Shown one piece after another: positions 22,269-32,470 of a stretch of DNA of 64,000 nucleotides. The stretch's first letter is position 1. The number at the start of each line of letters is the position of its first letter. The notes under the pieces were generated by a model. The model was not told the origin of the DNA. It saw nothing but the letters and a program-made list of their open reading frames with translations, and did no database searches. The DNA comes from Adenophora triphylla var. japonica (Eukaryota; Streptophyta; Magnoliopsida; Asterales; Campanulaceae). Position numbers and translations under genes: made by a program. The stretch lies in assembly GCA_022495995.1 (NCBI GenBank), contig JAFEMH010001470.1, positions 124,001 to 188,000 of the forward strand, read 5' to 3'.

Positions 22269-23722
22269 TGTAGGTGTTAGTGCCCTAGGCCTATAGAGAT
22301 AGACTTATTTGTAATGTCATTATTCATTTATATATGAGATTATTACTTTGATTATTATATATGTTTGCATGTTTATTGTAATAATCGTGTCCCTAGTACT
22401 TATGAAGCACTAGTATGAAGTTTAATGGATAATCATGTGATGATTATATGCATAGGGATGCACATTAAATTCATAGGTACTTATTGGAGAACAAGGTACT
22501 GGACTTGACCCATTATGAGATTTATGTCATGATCAAATGTCATAATTAAATCTCATATAGTCATATCATTGATATCCTTTGACCTGAGATTATCATCATC
22601 TTCCACTCGATGAATATTGTGTTTGATATAGTTTAACGTTGTCTTTAACCGGATAACAATAAGGGCTATTATTGGCATGATAGGATTCTTGTTGGGAAGA
22701 ATGATAAGTCAAGATGGAAATTTATCCCTCGTAAAGAGAGATGTTTGCTTGGCCACTCGTAAGTAAGATTGATGATGTACATGGCCATGTCCGAATGAAT
22801 TAATGTGATTAATTACATTCAATTGATCAATTTACTTAGTAACGAGAAAGCATTGAACAATATGAGTTGACGTGGACCATGACTCATGTTCAATATAACA
22901 TCGTGTGACAATGGGATTGTGATATGTTCTATGTAGGAAAATCGAACTTGATATTATATTATTTGGGTAGGCATGATGGCTTGCTAGAGTCCGCTCATGT
23001 CTTATGAGGATCGATGTGATCGAACTCATTGCCAACATAATATAGTCCTATGGGGTCACACGCATCGAACGAATTGTCAAAAATGAAGAATATGGAGTTT
23101 TTGTTCTCAGGGGACGACTCGTCCCTAGGCCAGAACCAACTATTCCCCTTAAGGGGGACGCCAGATTCAGAAGCTAGGTGCCAGGGGACGACTCGTCCCC
23201 TGGGGGACGACTCGTCCCGTCGGCGCTGGACTGACGCGGAATTGACTTAAAACTAGGGTTTTCGCAAAGGGAAAAGTTTTATAACGTATAAATACTTACC
23301 CCTGGTTGCCCTAGCCGTAATACTCACGTTTTGGGTTTAGAGAAACACAAAATAGAGTGATTCCAATTGTGAATTGAGAATCGAAACACCATTCAATTCC
23401 ATATTCTTCATTGATTGAAAGGAGTTTCAATCAAAGGATCTAGCAATCCACCTAGAATTGTTCTAGGGTTCGTTCATCGCGTGGATACACATAGAGGATC
23501 TTCGCTATTCAAGATCTTTCGTTCGTGATTCATTGATCGTTCATCGAGGATTCATAAGATCAACAATCTGGAGTTGGAACGCGTTTATCAAAGACAAAAG
23601 CACACAAGGTTGGTAATTCTATTTCATACTTCTTAATTAATCATCTAGAACGGATCCTAGGGCTCTGGGTTTTTGAGTTAATTTGCATTCTTCCGCTGCG
23701 CATAGACCCTCGAAACCCAACA
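22269..23722 (+). repeat. 3' LTR of Copia-2
   Basis: Nearly identical to 16104-17581. It carries three copies of the CG palindrome instead of two (about 23109-23125 and 23183-23217) because of a 20-bp tandem duplication. It ends CCAACA, followed by the CAATC target duplication that restarts the Ulp1 exon. Confidence 0.95.
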
Positions 23723-24069
23723 CAATCACCCTTCAAACACTTCTTAAATCACATAAATCATCCAAGTGCTGCAAATATATCGAAGTTTCAGTTTGAGCAT
23801 ATGCAAGTTGAATGGATTTTGAAAGAAAATTCTGGTAATAATGACTGTGGAGCATACATAATGGCTGAAATGAGACAATTTAATGGCGCAATTTACTCGT
23901 GCCCTAAGTTGTGTGATAATTCATCAAGAGTGCATATGAGGGCCGAGATTCTAGCAAGCTTACTTCTCTGTGATATTAATACTGAACGGCATCATTTACT
24001 GAAGCAGTTAGGGTTGTTTACAAGCGATAAAAGAGAAGCCTTGAAAAAGAATGAAGAAGATGAAGAAAA

Positions 24070-24205
24070 GGAAAGGAAAGAAGAAGAAGAAGAAGAAGAA
24101 GAAGAAGAAGAAGAAGAAGAAGAAGAAGAAGAAGAAGAAGAAGAAGAAGAAGAAGAAGAAGAAGAAGAAGAAGAAGAAGAAGAAGAAGAAGAAGAAGAAG
24201 AAGAA
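24070..24205 (+). repeat. GAA trinucleotide expansion encoding poly-Glu
   Basis: About 45 uninterrupted GAA units within the last exon of the Ulp1-like gene, flanked by A/G-rich sequence. Length change here explains the switch of frame between the catalytic domain and the likely C-terminus. Confidence 0.95.
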
Positions 24206-24429
24206 GGAAAAAAGAAAGAAGAAGAAAAGAAAAGAAAAGGAAAGGAAAGAAGAGGAAAAAAAAAAGAAAGAGGTAGAAAAGAAGAAAATTTTAGATGATG
24301 ATATGAGGGATGGAATGAAGTATAGAACTAGGAAAGCAACAACAAAACAATGAATTAGTGTTTGTATTTGAATTGTTTGTATTTGAATTATTGTTTTTTT
24401 ATAAGTGAATTAGTGTTATTTTTAACATT

Positions 24430-25015
24430 TTTATTGATGCAATGTTGGTACTATTGAAAAACAACAATGGCACTTTTGAAACACTGATGCTGCCACTTTT
24501 ATTAACTGATGATGGCACATTTAAACAATTATGCTGGCACTTTGTTACATTGATACTGGCATTTCTATACACTGATGCTGGCACTTTAAAATATTGTATT
24601 ACAAAACCAGTGTACACAACCAGGTCTGGCACATTCAATAAAAAATATTGGCACTTCAAAACATGTGTACCGGCAATATATTTAATAAACTGAACCAGGC
24701 CTTCACTTGTTCATCAAATAATAAACACTGGCACATTTAAACAATGATACTGGCATTTTGTTACATTGATGCTGGTATTTTTATATACTGAAGCTGGCAA
24801 TGTTAATATTAAACTACAAAACCAGTGTCTGAGAACCCGGCCTGGCACATTCAATAACAAAAGACGGCAATACAAAACCATTATCATTGGCAATATATTT
24901 AATAAACGAGAATCGTGCATCACTTTGGTACTTCAAATATTAAACACTGGCACATTCAATAACAAACACTGGCATATTTAATATCAAAATCTGGCACTAT
25001 TTAAAAAATTATAAT
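24430..25015. repeat. ACTGGCACTT repeat array between Ulp1 and transposase
   Basis: Well over a dozen units (CTGGCACTTT, CTGGCACATT, CTGGCATTTT) with variable 8-15 bp spacers lie between the convergent 3' ends of the two main genes. Confidence 0.9.
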
Positions 25016-26284
25016 ACAATCAGTTGTAACAGTGTGAAAACAATAAAGTTTGGTTACAAAAATATCAAATCAAGTGTTCATTCGGGGTCTTCGAACCATA
25101 CTCATTAGTAATTGGTTTTCTCCGTTCAAACTTTGTTTTAGGTTTTCTTTTTCTACCTTTTGTATCTGCACGTACAGGATCCGTCACTGTAGGTGCACTG
25201 AATGTTGTGCTTGTTGAAGCACTATTATTTTCACTTGTTGTTGGTCCAACACCTTGTACTTTTCGGGAGAGTATTTCTTGTACTAGCAATGTATCTCTAT
25301 TAAACCCATCTTCTAGAATTCTTCTTGCATCACTGTTTTCATGGCATGTCATCATTAAATCGTAGTACTTTCTCGCCATTTGTTGTTTCCAAGGAATTGA
25401 ATTGTGTTGCTCAGTTGGAGTAGTAGATATACCTTGGTAAGTTTTATTCCATACATTTGATTTGGCTGTCTTTGTCCACCTTTTTTGAATGTACTCTTCC
25501 GGTATCCGATCAATATTTGTCAAGTTGAGAACCTTAATGCAATGAAAGCACAACCAACCGACCTCACTAAAATGATTGCATGTACAGTTGACAGTTATCT
25601 TTTCATTATTTCGCGAGAAAAGTACCCTTTCAAACTTTTCTGGATGGTTCTCATGAGCAACATCAAACAACTTGTTATTTTCATCTAAGCAAAAGCCAAT
25701 ATTAAACTTTGCAGCAAAAGCTGCCTTGACCTCATTCTCAAAAAATTTGAATATTTCCTCCGTGTAAACCTCCCTTGCATGTCTTATTAAAGCTCCATGT
25801 ATTTCTGTGCAAGGCTTTGAGTTTATTGAATCAAATTCCTTTCGTTGCTCCATACTTCTCCAACGTTTTATCGTCTCATTGAATATATCAAAGAATTGTG
25901 TTAGGGACGTGTTTCTATTTTCTTTGAAACATATGGCATGATTTGTGCTCTCACTTCTCTGTGAAGATAATATGCCAGCTGAGAAGAAATTTTTACTCAA
26001 TGTTGTACACCATTTCTCTCTTAAGCTATATAAACGATTGAACCATCTGTTCTCAAGAAGGTTATATTTTTCTAGCATTGAATGCCAACAATTTTCAAAC
26101 TCAGATTCATCACTACATCCTCTCAAGCAATTGTTGAATTCCTTTTTAAATTCTTCATCTGTCTTTAGTTGTCCAAAGTGAGCTATAGCATTTTGTTGAA
26201 TGTGCCACAAGCATAACCTATGTCTTGTTCTTCCCTCAAAAACATGTCAATAATTTATAATATAGTCAAACACTATAAAAGAAT

Positions 26285-26500
26285 AAAACTGGCAATTTAT
26301 AAATACAAGTGCATATAAATCTAACACTGATACATTATAACACATGAACTGGCACTTACTAACACAAGTACTGGCACTGTCTAAAACATGAACTGGCACT
26401 TAATTAGACAAGTACTGACACTTACTAACACAAGTACTGGCAATGTCTAAAACATGTACTGGCACATACTAACACATGCAATGGCACGTATAAAAAGTTG
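26285..26500. repeat. ACTGGCACTT repeats, transposase intron 2
   Basis: About ten units, mostly ACTGGCACTTACTAACACAA and close variants, confined to the intron between transposase exons 2 and 3. Confidence 0.88.
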
Positions 26501-27594
26501 TTACAAATCACCTACTATTAAATTAACAGTAACATAGTAAAAAAACAATAAATGAAACATTGAAAATAAAATAAAAGTTACCTCTTCAATCGCTTTCGAC
26601 ATTGCAAAGTCTTGATCGGTGAAAATTGTTTTTGATTCTTTTCCACCCATTGATTTTACAAATTATTTGAGAAGCCAAGCAAATGTTTCTATCTTTTCTT
26701 TTGTTAAGAAAGCACAACCAAACATCACAGTGTTCCAATGGTTGTTCACCCCACAAATCAAATTGTATTTATTTGTGTCATAAGTTGTATCAAACACAAC
26801 AACATCCCCATACAATTCATAATCCTCCCTCATCATACCATCTCTCCAAAAAAAAGTATTGAGTCTACTTTCTTCCCCAAACTGCATTTTGAAGTAGAAT
26901 CATTCATCTTGAATTTGGCTCAGTCTATCAACCACAGTTTGTGCATCGCCCATTTCTATTTTTTCCATTCTCAATCTCTGTACAAAGTTAAGATGATCTC
27001 TTCTTGTATGCCCAACATATTCTTCCCCACTAGCTGTTTTTGCCAAAACATTAAATCCATTAGTTGGCTTGATGCCAGCTTCTTCAAATTGCTCTATTAT
27101 TTTTCTTGTAGCTTCTGATATCGACCTCTCGCTACGCTTGAAGTGGTTCCATTCTGGTCTTGTCATCTCATGGTTGTGTTCAGTTTCGTGTCGTGCAACC
27201 ACATACAAGTCTTCCTTAATTAACAATTTTACTCTCATCAAAGCCTGACAACCTGTCCTTTTAGAAGGGCTTTCTTTTTCCTCAATTTCCTCTTTGGGTT
27301 TTCAATTCTTTCCAATGGAAATGGAATCTCTACTTCACTGACTTCTATTGGAGCTGGAACATCAATTTCATTTCCTCTTTGTGTGTATCCGTGGCATGAA
27401 CACATAACATATTTATCTATTGGCCTTGATGTTTTCTTAGAGACACGCGAGGTTGTCATTTTAACACTGAATCACAATGCATTGGAATGGTCCTTGTACA
27501 ATTGATACAGTTCTTCCCATGTTTTTGCTTTTATACCCAGCAGTGATGAAGTAATATCAATATGGCTTGCTGCAAATAAAAATAAAAAATTAGA

Positions 27595-27935
27595 TTGGCA
27601 ATAACATTGAAAAAACAGATGTTGGCATATTATATTGGAAATACTGGTACTTCAAATATGTAATACTGGCACTCCAAATATCACTCACTGGCATTTCAAA
27701 CAACAAAGTAAAACTGACAATCCAAACAACACACACTGGACAATATTATAAAAACACTGGCACATTCAAAAATTAAAATTGGCACTTCAAACCACACTAA
27801 CTGTCACTTCAATAACAACAAAGTGGCTGAAGCTACAAATAAGTAACACTGGCACTCGAAATAACACAAACTGATACTTATAATAAGTAATACTGGCACT
27901 CCTAACAATACAAACTGGCACTTCAAACAACATTC
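27595..27935. repeat. CTGGCACTT repeats, transposase intron 1, distal part
   Basis: About fifteen degenerate units (ACTGGCACTCCAAATA, ACTGGCACTTCAAA and variants) start about 25 bp from the acceptor of exon 2 and end before the putative promoter of the plus-strand zinc-finger gene. Confidence 0.88.
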
Positions 27936-28240
27936 ACGGGATATTATATTTATTGAGGAAGTATATTTCGTGGAATATACCTCCTTCAACAGTAATAAAT
28001 AATGATAAGTTTGTTTGTCTTTAATGGTCAAAAAAGCATTCAAACTTACTATTGAATTCCAAGAGTAATAAATGTGTACAGTTGGTAAGTGCATTAAATT
28101 CATTGACCAACTTTTTTGACTAGTTTCAAGTACTCAGCCTATATAAATCTATCCAATTTTGTTAGTTTATATATATCAAGTTCAAGAAAAATTCTACCTT
28201 TAATAATTTATATTGTGTTTTTATTATTATTATTATTTAC

Positions 28241-28627
28241 ATGATGAACAAAGGCAAGGAAAATTCTAGTGAGCCAACTTTGGATGAATAAAATGAAGAC
28301 AAAAGTTGGAAAATATACATGGTGTGCTACCAAAAATTCATCTATGGTCATCTTGTTGTTTTGCAGCCTTCTTCTGGAAATGGAACTCCCTCATTTCGTT
28401 GTCCATTGGAGCTATGTAAGGGACTCAATTGTAGGGATAAGGATTACGTGGGGATAGTCAATCATGCTCATGAGTTTGGCAACGCTCACAATATTGATGA
28501 AGCTGCTAGGATTCACCACAAGGCATTGGAAATGTATTTGGAATGTATTTTGAATGAATATGATCCAAAAAATAAATTGAATGACAACGTTGGCGATGAT
28601 GGTGCAAGTGGTAGTGGTAGTGTTTAA
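28241..28627 (+). pseudogene. Small XS-type zinc-finger protein A, MULE-2 cargo
   Basis: A 128-codon gene starting MMNKGKENSSEPTLDE and broken once, by TAA at codon 17 (28289-28291); the rest is open. Residues 50-105 resemble the XS zinc finger of plant SGS3-like proteins: FRCPLELCK, then KDYVGIVNHAHEFG, then a helix EAARIHHKALEMYLE, against the family pattern CPxC...DY.Y..LL.HA..VG...R.A....H.AL..YL. A Gly/Ser-rich tail ends it. SGS3 proteins work in small-RNA silencing by binding RNA; whether this protein does is unknown. It lies inside the first intron of the transposase gene, on the opposite strand, with repeat arrays on both sides. A TATA-like TATATATATC lies at about 28167. Confidence 0.6.
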
Positions 28628-28689
28628 TGGTAGTAAATTCTGTTTTTAATATTGTTGTCTTTGATGTATTGTAATATAGGTGATGTATT

Positions 28690-29000
28690 GTTATCTGAAT
28701 GTGCTTCAAATAAGTAATACTGGCACTCCAAATAACACTCACTAGCACTTTAAACAACAAAGTAAAACTGACAATCCAAACAACACTCACTGGACAACAA
28801 TATAAAAAACACTGGCATATTCAATAACAAATACTGGCATATTCAATATCAAAAACTGGCAATACATAAAAAATATTAAACACTGGTACATTCAAATAAC
28901 AAGTACTGGAAAGATACACACAAAGAGGAAATGAAATTGATACACACAAAGAGGAAATGAAATTGATGTTCCTAAATAACACAAACTGGTACATTCAAAT
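28690..29000. repeat. CTGGCACTT repeats between the two zinc-finger genes
   Basis: About ten units, many degraded to CTGGACAA or CTGGTACA, lie between the convergent ends of zinc-finger genes A and B. A 29-bp segment, GATACACACAAAGAGGAAAT, is duplicated at about 28913 and 28940. Confidence 0.8.
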
Positions 29001-29005
29001 AACAT

Positions 29006-29311
29006 TCACTGGAATCCTAATGGTGGTCTGTCATATACTTGTGCAGAGCCAGGTGGGAAAACATATCTCTCTCCATAAGCTTTAGATGTCTCACGATCCT
29101 TGGCATGCACCAGAATAGAATCCCAAGTCTATGATGACTTCCTGTTGTTCTTGAGGTAGCAGAATGGGCAGTGGAGTTCACCTGACTCGTTCCTCAAACT
29201 ATAAGATCCCTCCTTAATATCTTCTAAGATATCTGAAATTTTTTTAGCAGCTCTTTCTTCTTCATAATCTTCAACCTTTTGCTCAGACTTGACTGACCTA
29301 CTAGTACTCAT
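29006..29311 (-). pseudogene. Small XS-type zinc-finger protein B, MULE-2 cargo
   Basis: A 101-codon minus-strand gene starting MSTSRSVKSEQKVEDYEEER with a single TAG at codon 61 (29129-29131). The first 45 residues look helical and charged (EERAAKKISDILEDIKEGSY). The core is LHCPFCYLKNNRKSS, then the stop, then TWDSILVHAKDRETSKAYGE, again the CPFC...W..IL.HA spacing of XS zinc fingers. The end (VFPPGSAQVYDRPPLGF) is unassigned. Proteins A and B are not close copies of each other. Both sit in the same transposase intron, facing one another. Function is unknown; the domain call rests on spacing read by eye. Confidence 0.55.
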
Positions 29312-29694
29312 ATCAACTAATTGATTGCTTTTTGAGTTGTAGATGAAATTTAGAAATAAAAAAGAAGTGAAGTTTTAACTTATTTATACTGATAAAATGG
29401 AACAGTACTAGTTGGGATAACTATTGAATCCGTGTGGTATCAGTTGAAATTTGACACTACTGCTTATGGACAAAATGGAACAGTACTAGTTGGGATAACT
29501 ATTGAAGCCGTGACTGTTTTTTTATTACTCAACTTGGAACACCTGTCCTAGTACATGCATTTGAATTTGGCACTACTGCTTATGGACATGTGTCAATAAA
29601 TTCAATGCATTTACCATTACAGACAAACTTATCACTATTTCACTATTAAAGACAAACTTATCAATTGTACACATTTTTCCAGGTATTTGAAGGA
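29312..29694. other. Possible promoter region of zinc-finger gene B
   Basis: AT-rich and repeat-free. It contains two copies of AATGGAACAGTACTAGTTGG (about 29397 and 29472) and two of TTGACACTACTGCTTATGGA-like sequence (about 29451 and 29568). A TATTTATACTG box lies at about 29380 on the plus strand (minus-strand CAGTATAAATA), upstream of the ATG at 29311. Confidence 0.45.
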
Positions 29695-30375
29695 AGAACT
29701 GGCACTCTAAATAACACAAACTGGCACTTCAAACCACACTAACTGGCACTTCAATAACAACAAAGTGACTGAAGCTACAAATAAGTAATACTGGTACTCC
29801 AAATAAGTAATATTGGCACTCTAAATAACACAAACTGGCACTTCAAACCACACTAACTGGCACTTCAATAACAACAAAATGACTGAAGCTACAAATTAGT
29901 AACACTGGTACTCCAAATAAGTAATACTGGCACTCTAAATAACACAAACTGGCACTCTAAATAACACAAATTGGCACTTCAAATAAGTAATACTGGTACT
30001 CCAAATAAGTAATACTGGCACTCTAAATAACACAAACTGGCACTTCAATCAACAAAGTATCACTGACTATAAACAACACTCACTGGATAATATTATAAAA
30101 AATACCGGCACATTCAAAAATTAAAACTGGCACTTCAAACCACACTAACTGGCACTTCAATAACAAGACAGTGGCTGAAGCTACAAATAAGTAACACTGG
30201 CACTCCAAATAACACAAACTGATACTTAAAATAAGTAATACTGACACTCATAATAACACAAACTGGCAAATTAAAAAATTAAAATTGGCACTTTAAACTA
30301 CACTAACCGGCAAATATAATAACAAAAACTGGCAAAACCAATGTACTAGCATTATATATAAAAAAAAAACTGGCA
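29695..30375. repeat. Largest ACTGGCACTT repeat array of MULE-2
   Basis: About thirty units, many organised into a higher-order block of about 115 bp (for example CTTCAATAACAACAAAGTGA..GAAGCTACAAATAAGTAA) repeated three times between 29700 and 30200. It ends at the donor of transposase exon 1. Confidence 0.9.
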
Positions 30376-30734
30376 TTATAAAATTAGGTTACCTGTATCG
30401 TGATTATCCTCAACATCGTGTAGAAATCGATCAATTACAGTAGCATTATCTCCAGTTTCATCTTCAAAATCACGTAAGTCCATCTTAACCTAATAAAAAA
30501 TTGTCAGTATTGAATAAAACAATTAGAAATGATTGTAAATATATGAATTCATAGTCTATAATTGAATGTGAATCATATATCACCTAAATTGTCTGAAACG
30601 GAATGATTTTCGATTGAATTTTGATTTAGCTCAATGAATTTCCCTGTTGCGGTGTCGTAACTCTATGTTTTACTGTGTGTGACTGTGTGTTCGTTTGGAT
30701 TTGAGTTGACAAAAGACGGTTCAATTTTGTTACT

Positions 30735-30838
30735 GAACCGGTCTCCGGTTCAATACGCGTATCATAAGTTTCAACCGGGTCCAAAAACACGTTTTTTCAT
30801 AATGTTATAAAAAAACTAGTTTTTCATAAGAGCAACTC
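30735..30838 (-). repeat. Right terminal inverted repeat of MULE-2
   Basis: Read on the minus strand it starts GAGTTGCTCTTATGAAAAAC and continues through AAAAAACGTGTTTTTGGACC, in register with the left repeat. It is followed on the plus strand by the AATTTATAA duplication. Confidence 0.8.
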
Positions 30839-30980
30839 AATTTATAATAATTGCAAAAAATAAACTTAATAAAAATATTAAACAAAATTAAAATTAAAAC
30901 TTAATACTATAATACATGACGAAAATAAAATTACAATACATGAAATGAAATGAAATGAAATGACATGAAAAATTACATAT

Positions 30981-32392
30981 TTAATTATCATCGCCGAATT
31001 TTTGCCAAATGTGCTCAATCAAATCATCTCTAAGCGCAATATGATTTTCTCTATTACAAAGTTGTTCCCTATTTGTCATATATGTGGTCAAGCTAGCAAC
31101 TCGTTGAGTAGAGTATTGAAAATATTGGTCGTTATCGTCTTCCACTTCTTCCACCTCTTCTACCAATCTATTTCTTTTATTTTTCTTACGACGATTAGTA
31201 GGTTTATCATTTAGAAATTATGTTAGATCATAATAGTGTCGGTATGTGTCCCGTTCATCCTCTACAATCGTATTGTGCATGATGATACAAGCCATCATAA
31301 TTCTACCAATAATATGGTGATCCCAGATAAGACATGGACGTTTGATAAATGCAAAACGTGATTGAAGGACCCCAAAAGCTCGCTCAACATCTTTTCTAGC
31401 AGCCTCTTGACGTTGAGCAAACGTCTTGTGTTTTTTAATCGTAGGAGAAGCAATTGAATTCACAAATGTAGCCCAACTTGTGTAGATGCCATCTGTGAGA
31501 TAATATCACATATTATATTCGCGCTCATTCACAACATAACTAACTTCCGGTGCTCGACCTTTCAAAATATCGTTGAAAATAGGAGATCTGTGAAGTACAT
31601 TTATATTGTTGCAAGAACCTGGTGTTCCAAAAAAAGCATGACATATCCACAAGTCATATGATGCAACAACTTCCAAAACAAGAGTTGGTTTCCCACTTCG
31701 TCCTGCAAATTGTCCGGCCCAAGCTTTAGGACAATTTTTCCATTCCCAGTGCATGCAATCAATACTGCCCATCATGCCCGGAAATCCACGTTGCTCCCTG
31801 ACATAAAGTAGTCTTCTTAAATCTTCTTCATTGGGACTTCTAAGATACTGACTACCAAAATTTAAAATTACACCTTCTACAAATCTCATAAGAGACTCTC
31901 TTGTCACAGTTTTACTCATTCGCATGTACTCGTCAAGCGCATCAGCTTATGTCCCATAAGCCAAAACTCTCATAGTTGCAGTACATTTCTGCAACGATGA
32001 AAGGCTTTGTCTACCTGCAACATTTCGTCTTTGTTGAAAATATTCATCATTAGTAGTGATTTCATTCACTATACGAAGAAAAACATGTTCGCGCATACGA
32101 AATCTACGTCGAAATATATTTGGATGGTACTTTGGACTGTTGAAAAAATAGTCGTTGAACAAACGATGTTCACCTTCCTCCCGTGCCTTTCAATAACTCG
32201 TCTTCTAGCTTTATGAGCGAAATTTGTAGATTGTGAGAATAGAGTAGGATTACTAATCATCACATCTTCGATGATGTGATCAATTTGTTTATTTTGTTCA
32301 ACAACTCTTGTTTTCCATTCATCAAATTCTATGAAATTGAAAGAATCAGAATTGGAACTTGAATCTTGGGATGAGATTTCATCTAAAGACAT
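30981..32392 (-). pseudogene. PIF/Harbinger DDE transposase (HARBI1-like), inactive
   Basis: Starts MSLDEISSQDSSSNSDSF. Recognisable blocks in order: NSPKYHPNIFRRRFRMREHVFLRI, FVEGVILNFGSQYLR, GFPGMMGSIDCMHWEW (first catalytic Asp), WICHAFFGTPGSCNNINVLHRSPIF, then RKDVERAFGVLQSRF (catalytic Glu) and the C-terminus EHIWQKFGDDN. In this family the second block normally reads NDINVL; here it is NNINVL, so the second catalytic Asp is lost. Stops follow YGT (31947), YNM (31506) and DLT (31218), and a frameshift near 32165 separates the N-terminal part. The transposase would excise the element with ORF1 as partner. About 470 codons including stops, normal for the family. Confidence 0.9.
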
Positions 32393-32470
32393 ATTTGAAT
32401 TTGTGTTGGCTTGATACAGATTCAATGAGTATTTAAAGATGTAAAACTCATCCATCAATTTCAATTATTA

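Larger units (their letters stand above)
16104..23722 (+). mobile_element. Copia-2: 7.6-kb Ty1/Copia element inserted in MULE-2
   Basis: LTRs of 1478 and 1454 bp begin TGTAGG and end CCAACA, flanked by the 5-bp duplication CAATC (16099-16103 and 23723-23727). The primer site TGGTATCAGAGC (17583-17594) is complementary to initiator tRNA-Met, and a polypurine tract AAGTGGGAGA ends at 22267. By eye the LTRs differ at about nine bases plus three small indels: a 45-bp duplication only in the 5' LTR, a ~20-bp palindrome duplication only in the 3' LTR, and a T-run change. It split the Ulp1 gene 5 bp after the acceptor of exon 7. Confidence 0.96.
12855..24353 (+). pseudogene. Ulp1-like (C48) cysteine protease gene of MULE-2, interrupted
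   Basis: Seven exons with good splice sites: 12855-12900 (MTGQGKEIRSKQ), 13310-14283, 14509-15137, 15236-15409, 15527-15668, 15852-15999 and 23723-24353. Exon 2 has the N-terminal domain usual in transposon Ulp1 proteins (YQKRDVRAIGFGSLLSLEV, then SGCVMVLVIAYLQRFPFQG). The catalytic core is visible: His in NNSGHYTLFVV, Asp in IQYLDNLPMND, Cys in NSGNNDCGAYIM. Ulp1 enzymes cleave SUMO from proteins. In-frame stops lie at 13938-13940, in exon 3 (KES-stop) and after LPMND. A Copia element sits at the first bases of exon 7, between His/Asp and Cys. A run of about 45 Glu from a GAA microsatellite (24070-24205) follows, and the expected C-terminus (DDDMRDGMKYRTRKATTKQ) is in another frame. It is dead but well preserved. 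Confidence 0.85.
25065..30483 (-). pseudogene. FAR1/MURA-type transposase of MULE-2
   Basis: Three minus-strand exons with matching splice phases. 30483-30390 (MDLRDFEDETGDNATVIDRF, ending at a GT donor). 27569-26582: a FAR1 DNA-binding domain with TWEELYQLYKDHSNAL and CSCHGYTQRGN, TGCQALMRVKLL, a HETEHNHEM zinc-ligand region, then the DDE core FDTTYDTNKYNLICGV and TIFTDQDFAMSKAI. 26234-25065: RLCLWHIQQNAIAHF, FENCWHSMLEKY, and a SWIM zinc finger CTCNHFSEVGWLCFHC near residue 230 of this exon, with a basic tail. In-frame stops lie after NAL (where GFSV is expected), after QDE (26900) and after WLLK (26663); a frameshift lies near 27255. Exon 3 is fully open for 381 codons. Family: FRS5-like FAR1/MULE. 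The 2.8-kb intron 1 hosts both zinc-finger genes. Confidence 0.88.
12563..30838. mobile_element. MULE-2: Mutator-like element carrying Ulp1-like and XS-zinc-finger genes
   Basis: The borders are set by a 9-bp duplication AATTTATAA (12554-12562 and 30839-30847) and by terminal inverted repeats that align end to end without gaps for about 70 bp. Both have AAAAAACGTGTTTTT 28-43 bp in and ACCCG(C)GGTT just after. Inside are a FAR1/MURA-type transposase (minus), an Ulp1-like protease gene (plus) and two small zinc-finger genes. ACTGGCACTT-like repeats fill introns and spacers. A 7.6-kb Copia element is nested inside; without it the element is about 10.7 kb. MULEs with Ulp1-like cargo are known from Arabidopsis and melon. 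All four genes carry stops. Confidence 0.87.

Noticed and set aside
29695..30375. Regular repeats and spacers considered as a CRISPR-like array
   Set aside because: Units are about 10 bp, degenerate, with irregular spacers, in a plant transposon; no cas genes.
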